Assembly (NCBI RefSeq): GCF_036323735.1
Contig: NC_086027.1
Coordinates: forward strand, 91,024,662-91,088,661
Origin: Rattus norvegicus
Taxonomy: Eukaryota > Chordata > Mammalia > Rodentia > Muridae
Direction: 5' to 3'
DNA length: 64,000 bases
Every line of letters starts with the position of its first letter. The first letter of the stretch is position 1. Positions 35,280 to 48,080 of the stretch are shown here, in pieces. The notes under the pieces are model-generated. The model made no database searches and was not told the origin of the DNA. It saw only the letters and a list, made by a program, of their open reading frames with translations. Both the position numbers and the translations under genes were made by a program.

Positions 35280-35972
35280 TTATGTATATAAAATAAAAAG
35301 CTGCACTAAATAGAACCAAGGGTTATTCATTGCAAGAAATAAGAATACAAAGTAGACAATTTGGAAGAGATGGGGTTGGGGGGCAGAGGGGATAAAGGAA
35401 GTAGTGGAGGATGGATATATTTACATTGGATAAATAAGTGGGAGTTCCAAAAAACAAAACATTTTTAAATATTTTACTATAAATCATGGAAAATATTATA
35501 ATATAACATATTACACATTGTTATAAGTAATAGTTACAAATATGACAAGATATAGTTTTGTTAAAACAATGTAACAAAATAATTGCTATATTGACTAAGG
35601 GTTTCTTATTAATGCAACTGAAGAGGACATTTTTATCAACTGAAAGTGTGTATTAAATTTTTTTGTTTCTGGGTTAAACTGATTTTTAGAAAATAGACTA
35701 AAAGAGCCGTTTCTGGGCTTTTGGCATCTATGGGTGTGAAATTCACACAGCTCTGTATGGGGATAACTGTTTTCTGCTTCATGAAGTCTAGAAGTCTGAG
35801 CTGAGATAGTTCAAGTGACTTGCTTGAATGGCTGGAGTCTGGGACCTGGGCTTGGATGACTAAGATGAGGCAAACTGCCTACTTGTGTTGGATATACCTC
35901 AGGCCCCTCACAGATAGGAACTGGATTCTCAAGGAAGTACCTCAAAGGGAGCTCTTAGAACGTGGGGTTTGC

Positions 35973-36075
35973 GGGGCTGGGGATTTAGCTCAGTGGTAGA
36001 GCGCTTACCTAGGAAGCGCAAGGCCCTAGGTTCGGTCCCCAGCTCCGAAAAAAAGAACCCAAAAAAAAAAAAAAA
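35973..36075 (+). mobile_element. Young rat ID (BC1-derived) SINE
   Basis: GGGGCTGGGGATTTAGCTCA then GTGGTAGAGCGCTTACC.. and GGTTCGGTCCCCAGCTCC, near-identical to the BC1/ID consensus, with a poly(A) tail. It is bounded by perfect 16-bp target duplications AGAACGTGGGGTTTGC at 35957-35972 and 36076-36091. Amplified ID elements are a rat hallmark. Confidence 0.97.
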
Positions 36076-36799
36076 AGAACGTGGGGTTTGCAATAGTACC
36101 AAGCAGAAGTTGCACCACTTTTAGGGGAGCACTCAAAAGTCTCAGGGCTTCATAGCCACTGTGCACATGTACCCCACTAGTCCAAAAGAATCATTCCCAG
36201 GCAGAGTAAAGGGAAGGGAGCCTACATCACCGTTTTGATGGGGTAAGTATCACACAATTTGTAGCCACTTTCTAAAACTCTGACAGATTGAAAGATTGTG
36301 GAGGGAAAGAAGAGGAGGAGGTGGAGGAGGATGAGAAACTCCAAGCTGAGGTAATGAGTACCCATTTACACAGGAGACTGAAGTTGAAAAGATGAATCTG
36401 GGCTTAAGACCATTAACTCTTTTGAGTTTTCCCAGGTCAACTATGGCTTATTTATCAGTGAGTGAGAGGATTTAAAATTTCTATTAAAAACAATCAATCA
36501 ATCAATCAAAAAAACAAACAAAAAGCCTTTTCCTCCAATAATCTCTCCACTTTCTGTTTTTTGTTTTGTTTCTTTTATGTCGATTAAAGGGCTCTGAAAG
36601 GAACCCCAAGGTGTCGTTCAGGACCGTGGACAGCATCAAGGGGGCGCCATCAAATACCTAAGTCCTGAGGGTGGGAGATAGAATACTAGAAGTGCCCCTT
36701 AAGCTGAAGTGATAAGGAGCAGAACGGTGGGTTTCCAACTTCCTGAAGGTTAGAGGGAATGATTTCTTTAGTCTGGCCAGTGCTTTCTGACTTCTCCAT

Positions 36800-36940
36800 T
36801 GAGAGCCGGAGACAGTGACAGACAACTGTAATCTCAGCAAGTGACGAGAGCATCACACAGGAAGTCAAGGCCTTCTCTGGCCTACATAGTGGGCTCCAGG
36901 ACAACCCCGGCTACTTAGCAAGACCTTGTCTCCAAATAAA
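36800..36940 (+). mobile_element. B1-related SINE (old)
   Basis: ACAACTGTAATCTCAGCAAG, CTACATAGTGGGCTCCAGG and AGACCTTGTCTCCAAATAAA fit a diverged B1/proto-B1. Confidence 0.6.
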
Positions 36941-37484
36941 GCATACTTATGAATTCACTGAATTCCATCTAATGGCAGGCAAGAGGACACTGAGTAGTCA
37001 CAATTGCCAGCTGAAAATATGCAATATTTGGAGTTTGCAATTTATAACTTGGTACCATTCATGCAAAGTTTCATGTTTTTAAGAGCTGTGGGAGACACAA
37101 GCCCACAACGAAAAAGATTTTCCTTGTCATACAGACACAGCATCCTCAAGACTGATGACTATAAGGCATACAGATAGGCTCTGGTCCCAAGTATCCAAAA
37201 CTGCATGCATTCCAGCCACTTCCCCATTCTGCACACATTTACATTTCCCTTAAAATTTAGTTGTTGTTTGCAATACATGGTTGTTGTTTGCAAGTGCACG
37301 TGTGTGTGGGTCTGAAGGATCTAGATAAAGCACTAAGAACTAAAGAGTAAAAGATAAGAAAGACCGAGTATAACATGAACCATGGGGGAATTGGCTAAGA
37401 AAACCCAGGGGTTTCTATGAAATATAAATAACTTCCCTCACTCTCTATGGTGTAGCGAGTGTATAAATTACATCATCTCCTTCA

Positions 37485-37828
37485 GAGGACAATTGGAGAA
37501 GAGTTATGCAAATTTCCAATGCATATTTTATTTGACCCAGAAATCCCATTGTGAGAAGAGAGGAAAAAAAATAACTATATAGTGAGTGTAGAAAGGAAAT
37601 ATTCAAATGTTATTTTGTCAGAGAAAATGACTGGAGACAACCTATGTGAACAGAACTGGTTAAATAATGTATGTTACATGTCTTTAATGAAATAGCATAT
37701 AGCCATTAAAATTAGTGTTGTAGATATGTATGTGCTGGTACTGAACAAAACCCACACAGGAAAAAGGCAGGGTGCAGACCTGTGTCACAGATGCTCCTGT
37801 TTATGTTTTTGTAAATATACATAACGTT

Positions 37829-37830
<2 letters not shown>
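37485..37830 (+). mobile_element. Ancient L1 3' end (L1M-type)
   Basis: TTTGACCCAGAAATCCCATT, GGTTAAATAATGTATGTTAC and AGCATATAGCCATTAAAA follow the old mammalian L1 3' terminal pattern. Confidence 0.65.
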
Positions 37831-37911
<81 letters not shown>

Positions 37912-37937
37912 CAGAGATAGAGAGACAGAGACAGAGA
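37829..37937 (+). repeat. Compound (TA)(TG)(GA)(GACAGA)n repeat
   Basis: TA to 37841, TG to 37874, GA to 37893, then a hexamer-like GACAGA run to 37937. Confidence 0.95.
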
Positions 37938-38104
37938 AGACATTACAAAGGAGCAAACAAGAATTCTTTGGAGCCATTTTTTCTCAGGAGGAACCTGGCT
38001 TTTAAAAAATACTTTCTATTCCATGTTTGATTTTCTGAAGTGACATTCGTAGATTACTATTTGGGTTAAATTGCTTTATATGTGTTAACAAAATACAAAG
38101 CAAT

Positions 38105-38340
38105 ATGTGGTTGGAGCAGTGTGTCAGTGGTTAAGAGATGAGTCACTGGATGCCCTTCTAGAAGACATGGATTTGATTTCTAGCACCCACAACCTCACAA
38201 TATTTTGTAACTCCAGTTCCAGGAGATCTGATGTCTCTCTGGCCTCCAGGAACACCAGGCATTCACACGCTGCACAGACATACACGCAGGGAAAACACCT
38301 ATATACACAAAAATTTACAATTAAACTTTAAAACCAATAA
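38105..38340 (+). mobile_element. B2 SINE
   Basis: GGTTGGAGCAGTGTGTCAGTG head, TAACTCCAGTTCCAGGAGAT and CTGGCCTCCAGGAACACCAG body. Confidence 0.85.
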
Positions 38341-38434
38341 AGCAATGTTCTTAAGCTCGTCCAATTAAAGAACAGAACAACAAAACCCTTAAAGGTGTGT
38401 GACTAGTTATCACTTGCTGAAGAATTTCTGTATG

Positions 38435-38545
38435 GGGAGAGCTCTAAGCCCTGTATACATGTTATCTAATTCAATTTTCACAGCAAGCCTATGAGGGAAG
38501 TAATCCTCAAACTGCAAAACAGATCATGGAAAAGAAAGGCTACTG
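38435..38545 (-). mobile_element. MIR SINE fragment (inverted)
   Basis: ATGTTATCTAATTCAATTTT and CAGCAAGCCTATGAGGGAAG match the MIR 3' region in reverse. Confidence 0.6.
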
Positions 38546-38706
38546 TGATTCGAAACTCTGCCTACACAGACCTTCACTTCAACCAATTTTCCCTTTCACT
38601 ACTCAGCTGAACTGACTTTGCTGGACTATGTCTAAGAAAGAATTCCTGTGGACGGAAAACCAAATTTCCCCTCAGTTCATTGGTAACATCCACGAAAGGA
38701 TTATCT

Positions 38707-38870
38707 GGGCTGGCAAGATGGCTCAGCAGGTACAGGTGCTTGCTGCCAAGACTGACAACCTGAGTTCAAGTCCCAGACCCTGCATGATGGAAGGCTGAAA
38801 GCAGATGCAAATTGTCCTTTAAATTCTTCATGCCAGAAATTAAATAGATGTAAATGTTAAGGGTTTTCTT
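38707..38870 (+). mobile_element. B3-type SINE
   Basis: GGGCTGGCAAGATGGCTCAG head, GACAACCTGAGTTCAAGTCC and ATGATGGAAGGCTGAAAGC. Confidence 0.75.
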
Positions 38871-39479
38871 AATGTGCCCAGTAAAACAAGTCACGAAATA
38901 AACATTCCCTTCTGTGCCTGATACCTAGATGTGCTATGTTGCTTTGTTTAAACAGACAAGGTAAACAACACTTTGTAAGCATCGTCCGTGAGCAATGTGA
39001 CTGTGGCTTTCCTTCCCAGTAGTGGGAGTCATTAAATCAGGATAAGGACACACTCGATCGTTCCCATTAGGTAAACAGCTCTTGTGGCTTTAGAAGCCGG
39101 TTTAGAGAAAAGGAGATCGAAGGAAGAGGGATTTAACTCATACAGACTTCTCTTTTGCCACAAGTCAATTCGTAGAATAGCTATTGGTTCGGGCTTTAGA
39201 TCTGGGAGCCTAGACTCGATTGGCTTTGCCTTGTACATCCTTGTTAATACAGACAACTTACTTAGCCTCCTTCGTGCCCAAAGTATCAATAATAGGAAAG
39301 TAACAGTAACTTGTTAAAGCACAGTAAGTCTTTATTTACCTATTTATTTATTTACTTATTAATTTATTTGTTCATTTTGCTGCTTTGTCTGCACACTATG
39401 TATATGCAGTGCCAGAATGGGGCCCTGAAGAACATAGGTTTGGCCTTGTATACGTAAGAGCAGGAACCTTAAGAAACAC

Positions 39480-39780
39480 ACTAGGCATTTCGTGTTCTTG
39501 TGGCTTCATCCTCTCGCTGTGCCAAAACACTTTCACCCACGCCACTTTAAAGGCAGAAGGGGCTTACTTGGCTTCTACTTCCAAATCACAGTCTACTAAT
39601 TCAGAAGGTTAGGGCTAGAACCTCAGTAGGAACAGAAGGCAAGACGCTCACTGGCCCATGTATTAGTACCTCCAGCTGGGGACCAAACATACAAAAATGG
39701 ATATACAAGCAGCCCATGGATACAGCAAGCAGGCAACATGAAGACGCTACTCTAGACTTTAGGATTCTCCTTATCAAAGC
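39480..39780 (+). mobile_element. Possible nonautonomous DNA-transposon repeat
   Basis: GGGGCTTACTTGGCTTCTAC then TTCCAAATCACAGTCTACTA resembles a common rodent interspersed repeat with the same phrase order. The family (hAT-Charlie type suspected) is not resolved. Confidence 0.35.
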
Positions 39781-41724
39781 TCCATTTTCATTTCTCTTTA
39801 TAATATAGGCATAAGTCTATAATACAGGCGTTAAAAATAAAGGTTTATAACTTGGGGTAAGGTAGTAGAACTACAGAAGAAGCCAGTCACGGCCTGCAAG
39901 GTTTGTTTTCAATTAGTGGCCCCTTTGCCCTTCGTCTCCACATTAAAGAGCACAATGCTGACTGCACAGGTAGTGCTGTCTTTGTCAAGCATCTGGCTTC
40001 TGCTTGAAGCTGCATACAGTTAAGTTCTGCTGACTTGCAGGATCCGATGCCTCCGACTAAGTGGGGGTCATCACATCTGGCACCTGATTTGATAGCAGCA
40101 ACTGACCTTCTTTTCACCTTCTTCCCCGGCCGACTTCTTAACCTAGTAATTCTAAAGATATTACGCAATGCTGTCTTGCTGACTTAGATGAGGGAGTGAC
40201 GAATCTAATGTTACTTCACCTTTGTTAGGATGAATTCAAGACTGTCCCTGTGGCCCAAAGCCTGATAGCAAGTTTGAGTACTCTGAACTGCATGTCTGGT
40301 TGCTTTCGCTAGAGTTGTAGGGAAATGATGGGGGTTGGGGGGGGAAGCTACTCAAGAAATTATCAGTTCACCTTCTGGAGAGGGTTACCTCAAGGTCATA
40401 AATTGCTTTTGTCTAAAGATGAGCGGGAGGGTTTAAGAAATAGCCGATTTATGATCTAGGCTAAGGGATCTCTTAAAACTATCCCACATGCCCAGGGCCT
40501 GGTTGCTTACAAGGTGTGAAGGCAGAATTAAAAATAAATAAATAAATTGACTGCCTTTTTCTGACCTCAATGTTTTTAAATGATGATTTGCATTTTGACT
40601 TATGTTTTTTCTTTCCGAAGGAAAAGTAACAATTTACATTTCAATTGGGGTTTCCCCCTGACATTAATATGTATAGTTCTTTGTGAAAACCTTGGTCATT
40701 ATCGCTACCACCTTCTCGGTGCTCCTTTGTCTTGGGCAAGAGTGTGTTGTGAATTATATTCTTCTAGAAGCACATTTACTCATGGAGGTTAAGAGCAGGC
40801 AGGGAGGTTGGGAGTTATATTATTAGTGGGTGGATTCGTTTGGTCAGTGTCACAAATGAATTTCCAAAAACTTAAAATTAGTTTAGCTATTGGCCCAACT
40901 AAGATGCCTAGTAGGTAAAAGTAAATGGTTTTTCAGTTTGTTCACAGACGGTTGATCCGGTAGGCCCCATTGACAGTGTTCTAATTAATGCATTGTAATA
41001 GTCAATCAAAGATTACTTAGTGAGCACTGATCAGGTACATTACACTGATACTCAGTAGGGAGCCAGGGAAAACAGCCCTGGAAGGGATTAACTAAATGAA
41101 GACATAAACTGAAACCATAAACCAGACACTAATGAGGTAGACATTTGTCTTTATAAAGTGTCAACGTGTACCTGTGTAATTGGGTGACCCACATGCAATT
41201 ACGAGCAGGATCACCCAGTCAAGCACGGATCCGGAAGATCCAAGGTGTACTCCTTTTAAAATTGAGGCCGTTTCTGCATGGAAGAATTGGAAAGAGGCAA
41301 GAGCTATAGATGGAAGCGAAATTACCCGTATAGTTAGTGGGCTCTCAATGGAGAAATTCTACTAATGGCTGTTACCATCGTTTGGTGATCGTGTGCACAA
41401 CGTCAGCTTGCGAGGACGCACATGAAACCAAATACACAAAAATACAGCACGTGCTTTTCAAACGGATTCTCCTGCAGCCCGCAGGCTGCACACCACACGG
41501 TGGGAAGTACGGTTCGTGGTTTTGCATAGATGCCTAAGCCTTTCTTACTTGTTTTGGTACAGTGTGGCAAGCGCATTTGTTTTGGTATCTAAAGGTTAGT
41601 TCAGAGGTGTAAGAATCTAGAGCAGTGAGATTCTAAATAGCATTATTTCCATTCCTGTCATCTTATTTCTTTTCATCAAAAATTGCAAACTGTTGGCCTT
41701 ATGATAGGGGGTATGCCTGAGTAC

Positions 41725-41759
41725 TTGGTGGTCTTTTCTTTTCTTTTCTTTTCTTTTTG
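41725..41759 (+). repeat. (TTTTC)n short tandem repeat
   Basis: About five TTTTC units. Confidence 0.85.
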
Positions 41760-41799
41760 ATGGAACTAAATAGTATTCTCCATTAGATGCTAACATTAA

Positions 41800-42120
41800 A
41801 AGCTAGAAAATGATGCATCAAAATATGACACTATTGTCCCCCTTTCTCTAAAAAGTCATAGTTAGAGAAAATATGTAAAATGAAATAAGCCAGACACATA
41901 AAGGCAAGTACCTCAAGTTCTATCTCATATACAGAAAACACAAAATTGTTGACACAGAAATAGAATAAAGATCACTAGAGAGTGGGGACCGTGTTCTGCC
42001 CTACAGGTAGAAGAAAGGTGGTAGGACAAACGCATGTTGTAGGTACTTATGAAGGTAGCACTAAACCCCACCGACACATGCAATTAGTACCTGTCAATAA
42101 ATAACGTGATGAACGCTGGC
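41800..42120 (+). mobile_element. Ancient L1 3' end (L1M-type)
   Basis: GAAATAAGCCAGACACATAA and AGTTCTATCTCATATACAGA are the hallmark of the mammalian L1 ORF2 end, followed by a 3' UTR-like stretch. Confidence 0.65.
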
Positions 42121-43189
42121 CCAGACGTCTGCCTGGGCTCTGTCAGCTGAAATAGAAAAGCAACTGCCCCTCCTAATGGTCAGTTTGCCACGGTCTCCCT
42201 GACACCATGGTCAAATGTCAGGTACCATTTGTCACCACGAGACCTTCCTGCAGCTGGCCCACTTGACTCGTTTATATCACCTGTCCAGATCCTCTAGGCA
42301 CTTGAGTTTATGACCCCTGTCTGAAGAGTGCTTCAAAGCCGACTGCATTGGAGCGGTGTTTGGTGATGAAGACGGATATTCCACATTCAGACTTGTCCTA
42401 CTGCACTCCCCTGGGATACCATTTTTATGCTCCAGAGCAGACTCTGGACTAATTCATTTACAGAACGCCCATTCATCAAAAGAAGGTCCAATCTAACACC
42501 CGGTCTTTCTAAGAGGCTATGCGACTAGCATCTTACTTTGCATTTCCACGGCAAAGGACAGAACATTGCTCACAGAGGCTGCCCTCTCTTATATGAGATG
42601 GTTATTTACAAAGCTTGTATCAAGATGAAATACTTAAAAAAATCACTCTGAAAAATTCATACTTGGTTAGCCGTGTGTCAGTTGAGGCTCATCATGTGTG
42701 GTGGGGTTAATGATGGCAGGGGCTGTGTATGAAGCCACGCGAGGTCTTCACACCTCCTGAAACTGCCCTTAAAAAGCAAACCGTGCATTTTGCTTCAGGT
42801 CAATCACGTGTGCCTAATAGCCCAAGAATATCCGATGAAACCCATAGTTTTCCAATTGTGTAAAAATGTAAACAGCTAACATTTCATGTTATTTCTCGGT
42901 AGGGACTTGAAAAGCCGACATAACTAATGCTTTCCCAGAGAATGGAATGAACCCTGACCCTAGGGGAAAAAAAAAAAAAACAAACCTTTCCTCTTATTCC
43001 TTTTGTTCCTTTGACTACACGCACTGAAAATAGACCTCAAGACAATTCGAGGTTTAAAAGAAATCTATGGGCATAATACTAAGTTGCAGTTTGTTTTTGA
43101 AATTACATGTTGTGGTGTTATTTTTCTCCTGTCATTCACATCCACCTGTTGGCTAGGACAAGCTGGAGATTTCTGCATAACTCATGGTT

Positions 43190-43428
43190 ATGAGGCTAGA
43201 GAGGTGTGGCAGCAGGTAAGAGGGCTTGCTGGGCGAGCAGGGGAACCTGAGTTAGAATCCCCATCACCTGGAGCTGCATGCATGACTGTAACACCAGTGC
43301 TGGAGGAGAACAGGCATGGGTATTACTGGGGCTTTCTGGCTGCTGGACTGAAGGTTTTCTGGCTGAAGGTTCAAGGAGAGACTCTGCCTCAAGGGAATAT
43401 CGTGTTTTCATATGTGCATACACAGGAT

Positions 43429-43430
<2 letters not shown>
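43190..43430 (+). mobile_element. B3-type SINE (diverged)
   Basis: GAGGCTAGAGAGGTGTGGCA head, GAACCTGAGTTAGAATCCCC and TAACACCAGTGCTGGAGG. Confidence 0.55.
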
Positions 43431-43431
<1 letters not shown>

Positions 43432-43494
<63 letters not shown>

Positions 43495-43512
43495 GCACAC
43501 ACACATACACAC
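43432..43512 (+). repeat. Compound (TC)n(AC)n microsatellite
   Basis: TC to 43474, then AC-rich to 43512. Confidence 0.96.
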
Positions 43513-44555
43513 GTGTACCTAAAACTTTAGGTTTTTTTTTTCATATTTCTACATTTTGGGGTTGTATGAACTTGAAATAGTCTGCATCTGGCCTCCTTAT
43601 TTATGTATAAAAATTTTAATAATGATTCCATATCATAGCTACATTCAAAGGATACATGTAATGTGATGGACAGACTATGTGGTAAGATCTTATTTTTATT
43701 AGCAAAGGCACCTTTCTTTCTGTGCTGACTCCAAAGGACTCCAAGAAAAGGCTCCTTAAGAATAGAAGCACTAAGCTCCTGCCTCCACTCTTTCTTTTCA
43801 GTCATTTTATTCACCCAACAAAAGAGAAGGAAAATAATATCTTTTTTTCCAAGACAGAACCCACACAAGTTAACCGTTAATCATTGCTCTTGCCCAAGAT
43901 TCCATCTTGCTTGTATTTCCCGGGTACTTGTGCTAAAGAGTTCCACAGAAAGGAAACTGTTTATTTTTAACTCTTCCTTTTGAAAACAATATTGGAAAAG
44001 TTAGTAAGATAAAAAAATGGGGTGGGGTGTTGCCTGAAAGCTAGCTGGTGTGTAAAAGAATAATATCGAAGAGATATGGTCTGCAACTGGTGCAGAAAAC
44101 AGAGCAGACAACGTTCTTGGCATTAGTTATCTCGTAGGCTCCTCCTCTGGGCCTCTCTTACTCCCGCCTTCTCTGCCTGTCACTCAAGCTCTTAGTTTTG
44201 GTTTTCCCCTTAAGATGGAAAATGGAAAGTCAATGGCGACAAGGTTGCTCTTGCAGTTTACATTTGTTGCGCTTTTAGGATGTATCAGTCACCTTGCTGT
44301 ACTAATGAAGGATCATAAGCTTTACCTCAACTGATCCCGACGAAAACCCCCAGAGGGAAAAAAAAAAAACACAACTGCCCAACACTGGAAGCTTGTCACA
44401 TCACCTTGAGTTCCCGTGCTGAGACTGAGACAGGCCTGGAGTTTGTCTGACCTCAAGCCACCTGCTAATGCTGGAGGATCTGCTAGTGTTTTTCACGTTC
44501 TTTAAGTTCAACAAACTAACTTTTTCTATCTTCTCCTACCAAATTCAAAAGTGAC

Positions 44556-44628
44556 TCTTTGAGGCCACTCTGGTTTATAGAGAGTTCCAGGACAGCCAGG
44601 GCTACACAGAGAAACCTTGTCTTGAAAA
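44556..44628 (+). mobile_element. 5'-truncated B1 SINE
   Basis: AGAGTTCCAGGACAGCCAGG then GCTACACAGAGAAACCTTGT is the B1 3' half, running into a CAAAC tail. Confidence 0.88.
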
Positions 44629-44629
44629 G

Positions 44630-44690
44630 CCAAACCAAACCAAACCAAACCAAACCAAACCAAACCAAACCAAACCAAACCAAACCAACC
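44630..44690 (+). repeat. (CAAAC)12 pentanucleotide repeat
   Basis: Expanded from the A-rich tail of the preceding B1. Confidence 0.95.
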
Positions 44691-44751
44691 ATCCAGACGA
44701 ACAAACAAACTGATTGGTTTTTTGCTTGAGTTGTTACTGTTATTGACTTTA

Positions 44752-44897
44752 CTGTGTGCGTGTGTATGCATGTGCCTATGAGTCTGTGTGTGTGTGTGTG
44801 TGTGTGCAAGCATGTGCATGTGTGTGCACACGTATGTATGCACACGTATGTGTATGCAATGTGTGTGTGCGTGTGTGAGTATATATGTGTGTGTGTT

Positions 44898-44931
<34 letters not shown>
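44752..44931 (+). repeat. Imperfect (TG)n/(TGTA)n region
   Basis: 180 bp dominated by TG with CA, TA and TTT interruptions. Confidence 0.9.
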
Positions 44932-45221
44932 TTCTAAACAGCTGATTGGTATTCACTAGAGAAAAATGTTGTAAACTTGTTTCTTTTTTTATAGTCCTGC
45001 ATGTTCATATACTATAGGGGCTTTCTTCATTTGGGGCTATGTTTTACAGGTATCATGACCCAGTGATAGTAAGCACCTGGTAGCTGTCACTTTTCTCAGA
45101 CTTCTTTGTTCTATTTTTTAATAAAACAAAGCTGTGTTTTTCATTCTTCCCACTTCCATAATCCCAAACTTTAACAAGACATATGTGAGAAATCGAATGT
45201 TGAGAATTATGCTGATTTCAT

Positions 45222-45262
45222 GGCTGTGGGTGTAGCTCAGTGGTAACGAACTTGTTTAGTGT
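45222..45262 (+). mobile_element. ID-like SINE fragment
   Basis: GGTGTAGCTCAGTGGTAACG matches the tRNA-derived 5' half of ID. Confidence 0.5.
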
Positions 45263-45265
45263 ACT

Positions 45266-45625
45266 GTGTTGGTTTGGAAAGAGACCGGTTCTCACAGGCT
45301 GTTTGAGTTGAATGCTTGGTCTCTGTTTGGAACTGTTTGGGAAAGGTTAGGAAGTGTGTCTTGTTGGAGGAGGTGTTTTTCACTGGAGGTGGGCTTTGAG
45401 GTTTCAAAAGCCTCTACTTTTCCCAGTGTACAACAATCTCTGCCTTATGTGTGGGAATCAGATATAAGTTCTCACCGTGTCGCTATTCCTGCCTGCCCCC
45501 TGCCTGCTCACTCCCTGCCTGCTGCCACGCTCCCTGCCACAATGACTGTGAACTCTAATCCCCTGGAACTGCGAACTTAATAAATGCCATGGTGTTCTGT
45601 CATGGCAGTAGAAAAGTAACTAATA
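45266..45625 (+). mobile_element. Nonautonomous DNA-transposon-like repeat (URR1-like, tentative)
   Basis: GTGTCTTGTTGGAGGAGGTG, GGTGGGCTTTGAGGTTTC, a CCTGCC-rich block and a TTAATAAATGCC..GTAACTAATATGG end follow a common rodent repeat. A related copy lies at 63740-64000. Confidence 0.5.
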
Positions 45626-46269
45626 TGGGAATGGAAATATAAATTAATAAACATAGATACAGACAGATTATTACATGTATTTGAAATTTTTACATTTCCT
45701 TTGGCTCAGTAATGCTTACTTCCAGTAGCAGTTTAATACATTATCATCTTCTTTGGCCCTTTTTTTCCCACTAGACTGCTATTTACTTTTTTTCTAGATC
45801 TTAGGAACCCAAAATGTAAAAGGAGCTTTAGAAATAATTTAATGCTATTCCATAACCTTTTGGTGGAGGAAAATATATTTCAGAGCTTACATCAAGGTAC
45901 ATAGCTCTTGATAGAGATGAGAATCATATATTTTTTTCACATTCCAATTTTCTGTACTTTCTTACTCAATGTATGGCAAAAGCATTAGAAACAAAGACTT
46001 CCATTAGGCCCATAAATAGCTTTCCAGCTTCACATGAGTCATTTCTTTCGTAGCCTACTACAGACAGACCAGCTAAAGCTCCTTCCTTCTGAGCACCGTC
46101 TACTCATTCTCTGATAATTTGTCTTTTGCGTTTTTGCTGTTGTTTGTCTGGTTTATATTGTATTCATTCACTTAAGTAAATTTAAGGTCACTGGCTACTT
46201 CTTAATGGAATTTAATTTTGTTTGGAGCCTTGCTCTTTTGTGCATAAGAAAATCAAGAGTCTTGTCAGC

Positions 46270-46605
46270 AGCTCAAATCAAAGGATAAATATGTGTGGGC
46301 TCCCACAACATATATGCTGAAAGCCAATACAGAATGCATTGGCTTTAGAGATTGGACTTGGCCGTGAGAATGGAGCCTTATGAAGAGACTCAGTGCCCTC
46401 ATAATAAAGGCCAGGGCCAGTGGTTTCTCCTGCCTCTGGGTATCACCGATGATATAGAGAGTTTTTTTCTCTCCAGGCCTCAGATCTGTTGGGATCTTGA
46501 AATTCCCAGTTTACAGAAACATTATTGATAAGTTTCTGCCACCACAGAATTACCTAGTGTATGAGATTCAGTTACAGCATCCTAAATGATCTAAAATAGA
46601 ATCAA
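46270..46605 (+). mobile_element. MaLR (MLT1/MST-type) LTR fragment
   Basis: GCCTTATGAAGAGACTCAGT, CCTCAGATCTGTTGGGATCT and TTCTGCCACCACAGAATTAC mirror the MaLR LTR layout. Confidence 0.45.
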
Positions 46606-46879
46606 TCTGCACTTCATTTTCAAAATTCCAGTTGATGTTCTGGTTGGTACTAGGATGTTTATTATGGAGCGGTTGTCTACATTTTTTTGATAGCTGAGCC
46701 CCAAGGCAGCTGAATGTGGATAACATAAGGGAAGAATAATACATTGCATTTAACTTAAAAGCAAGAATAACACTTTTCCTTTTTTTAAAAAAAATCATTC
46801 TTTCAAAAACAAACACACTTGTAGGCAAAAGGGCATATTGTCTGCAAAATACTTAATGTGAACTGGGAAAAGTTTTACG

Positions 46880-46937
46880 TGTATATATGTTTACATATAT
46901 ACATATGTATGTGTGTGTGTGTATGTATGTATGTGTC
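46880..46937 (+). repeat. (TG)(TATG) low-complexity tract
   Basis: Mixture of ATATAC and TGTG/TATG units. Confidence 0.8.
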
Positions 46938-47487
46938 TGCCACCAGTCATTTCTCTCTCCCTTCTATTCTTCTCTTCTTTTACCCTTCTCTCACTTTACC
47001 ACAATTGGTCAAAACAAACCGCAGAATACTTTCAACACTGCTGCTTTTATGATTCTTCTGCCAAAGAACCCAGTTGATTGCTCTGAAATTCTCCTATTCA
47101 CAAGATCCTGCAGCAGGAATAATGCTTTTATCTGGGTTCTTCGAAGTTCTATAAACAGAACAGTCTTTACTCTGGGTCCCCGTGCCTTGCACCCCATTCT
47201 CTCTGAGGCTTCAGCAGAATGGCATTTACCTTCTGTATTGTAGCAGTACAGTGATTAAGGTTGTGTCACAAGTCCCTGGCAAAGTGTCGTGCTTCTTGTC
47301 ACTCTGGTGTCCCAAGTCCCACTGGCATTGTCTTTACAGCTCCATCTACACCAATCTAGGTCTTTTAGTTTTTCTAGCTTGCCCCTCTACATATGTTGTT
47401 ACATCTAAATCCTTTTCTACATGTTCAGGTACTTGTTCAAGCAATAGCCTCACTTCTCATTGTCAATAGTCTGTCTTACACTACTTT

Positions 47488-47875
47488 GTTCTGCCACAAC
47501 TAAATTCCACAGGCTAGAAATTTGATGCGGCTCATGGCTCTGAAGTATCAGAAGTCCAAGACTGAGAGGACATATCTGGTGTGGACTTTCCTGCATCGGA
47601 GCATAGAAGAATGTATCACACTAGCAAGAAAGAGTAACAGAGGACAAGAAGGATTTAAATGTGTTTTTAAAAAACTGACAAAAGTGAGTTGTCGCTTTTA
47701 TAGTAACAAAACTATTCCTGAGATAATGACATTGGCTTATTCATAAGCATGAAGCCATCATGTTCTAAAATTCACCCGCTCTCCCAGTAAACCCTGCCTA
47801 TAAGTACTCTTGCTAGGGATTAAATTCAACACAAAAACTTTGGGAGAAACATTCAAACCAAAGCAATCTATTCAA
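47488..47875 (-). mobile_element. MaLR (MST/MLT1-type) LTR (inverted)
   Basis: In reverse orientation: CCACAACTAAATTCCACAGG, TCAGAAGTCCAAGACTGAGA, CCTGAGATAATGACATTGGC and GGGAGAAACATTCAAACCAA match the MaLR LTR order. Confidence 0.6.
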
Positions 47876-47904
47876 GAATTTCCATTGATAAATATCATAC
47901 ATGT

Positions 47905-48080
47905 GTATACATATATATATGTATATATATATATGCTAACAGGCATTTTCCTGAATATATGTATATATTCAAATATATAATATGTACATATAGCCATTAT
48001 ATATTGTGATTATATGTGTATATATTCTATATTATATACTATAAAATATCTATCATATAACATGTACCTATATAATATCC
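47905..48080. repeat. AT-rich TATATG/ATATAC region
   Basis: About 175 bp of A/T-dominated, largely alternating sequence with local self-complementarity. Confidence 0.8.

Noticed and set aside
35973..36050. tRNA gene candidate (A- and B-box-like sequence)
   Set aside because: It is the tRNA-Ala-derived ID SINE with poly(A) tail and target duplications. The B2/B3 heads elsewhere are likewise SINEs, not tRNA genes.
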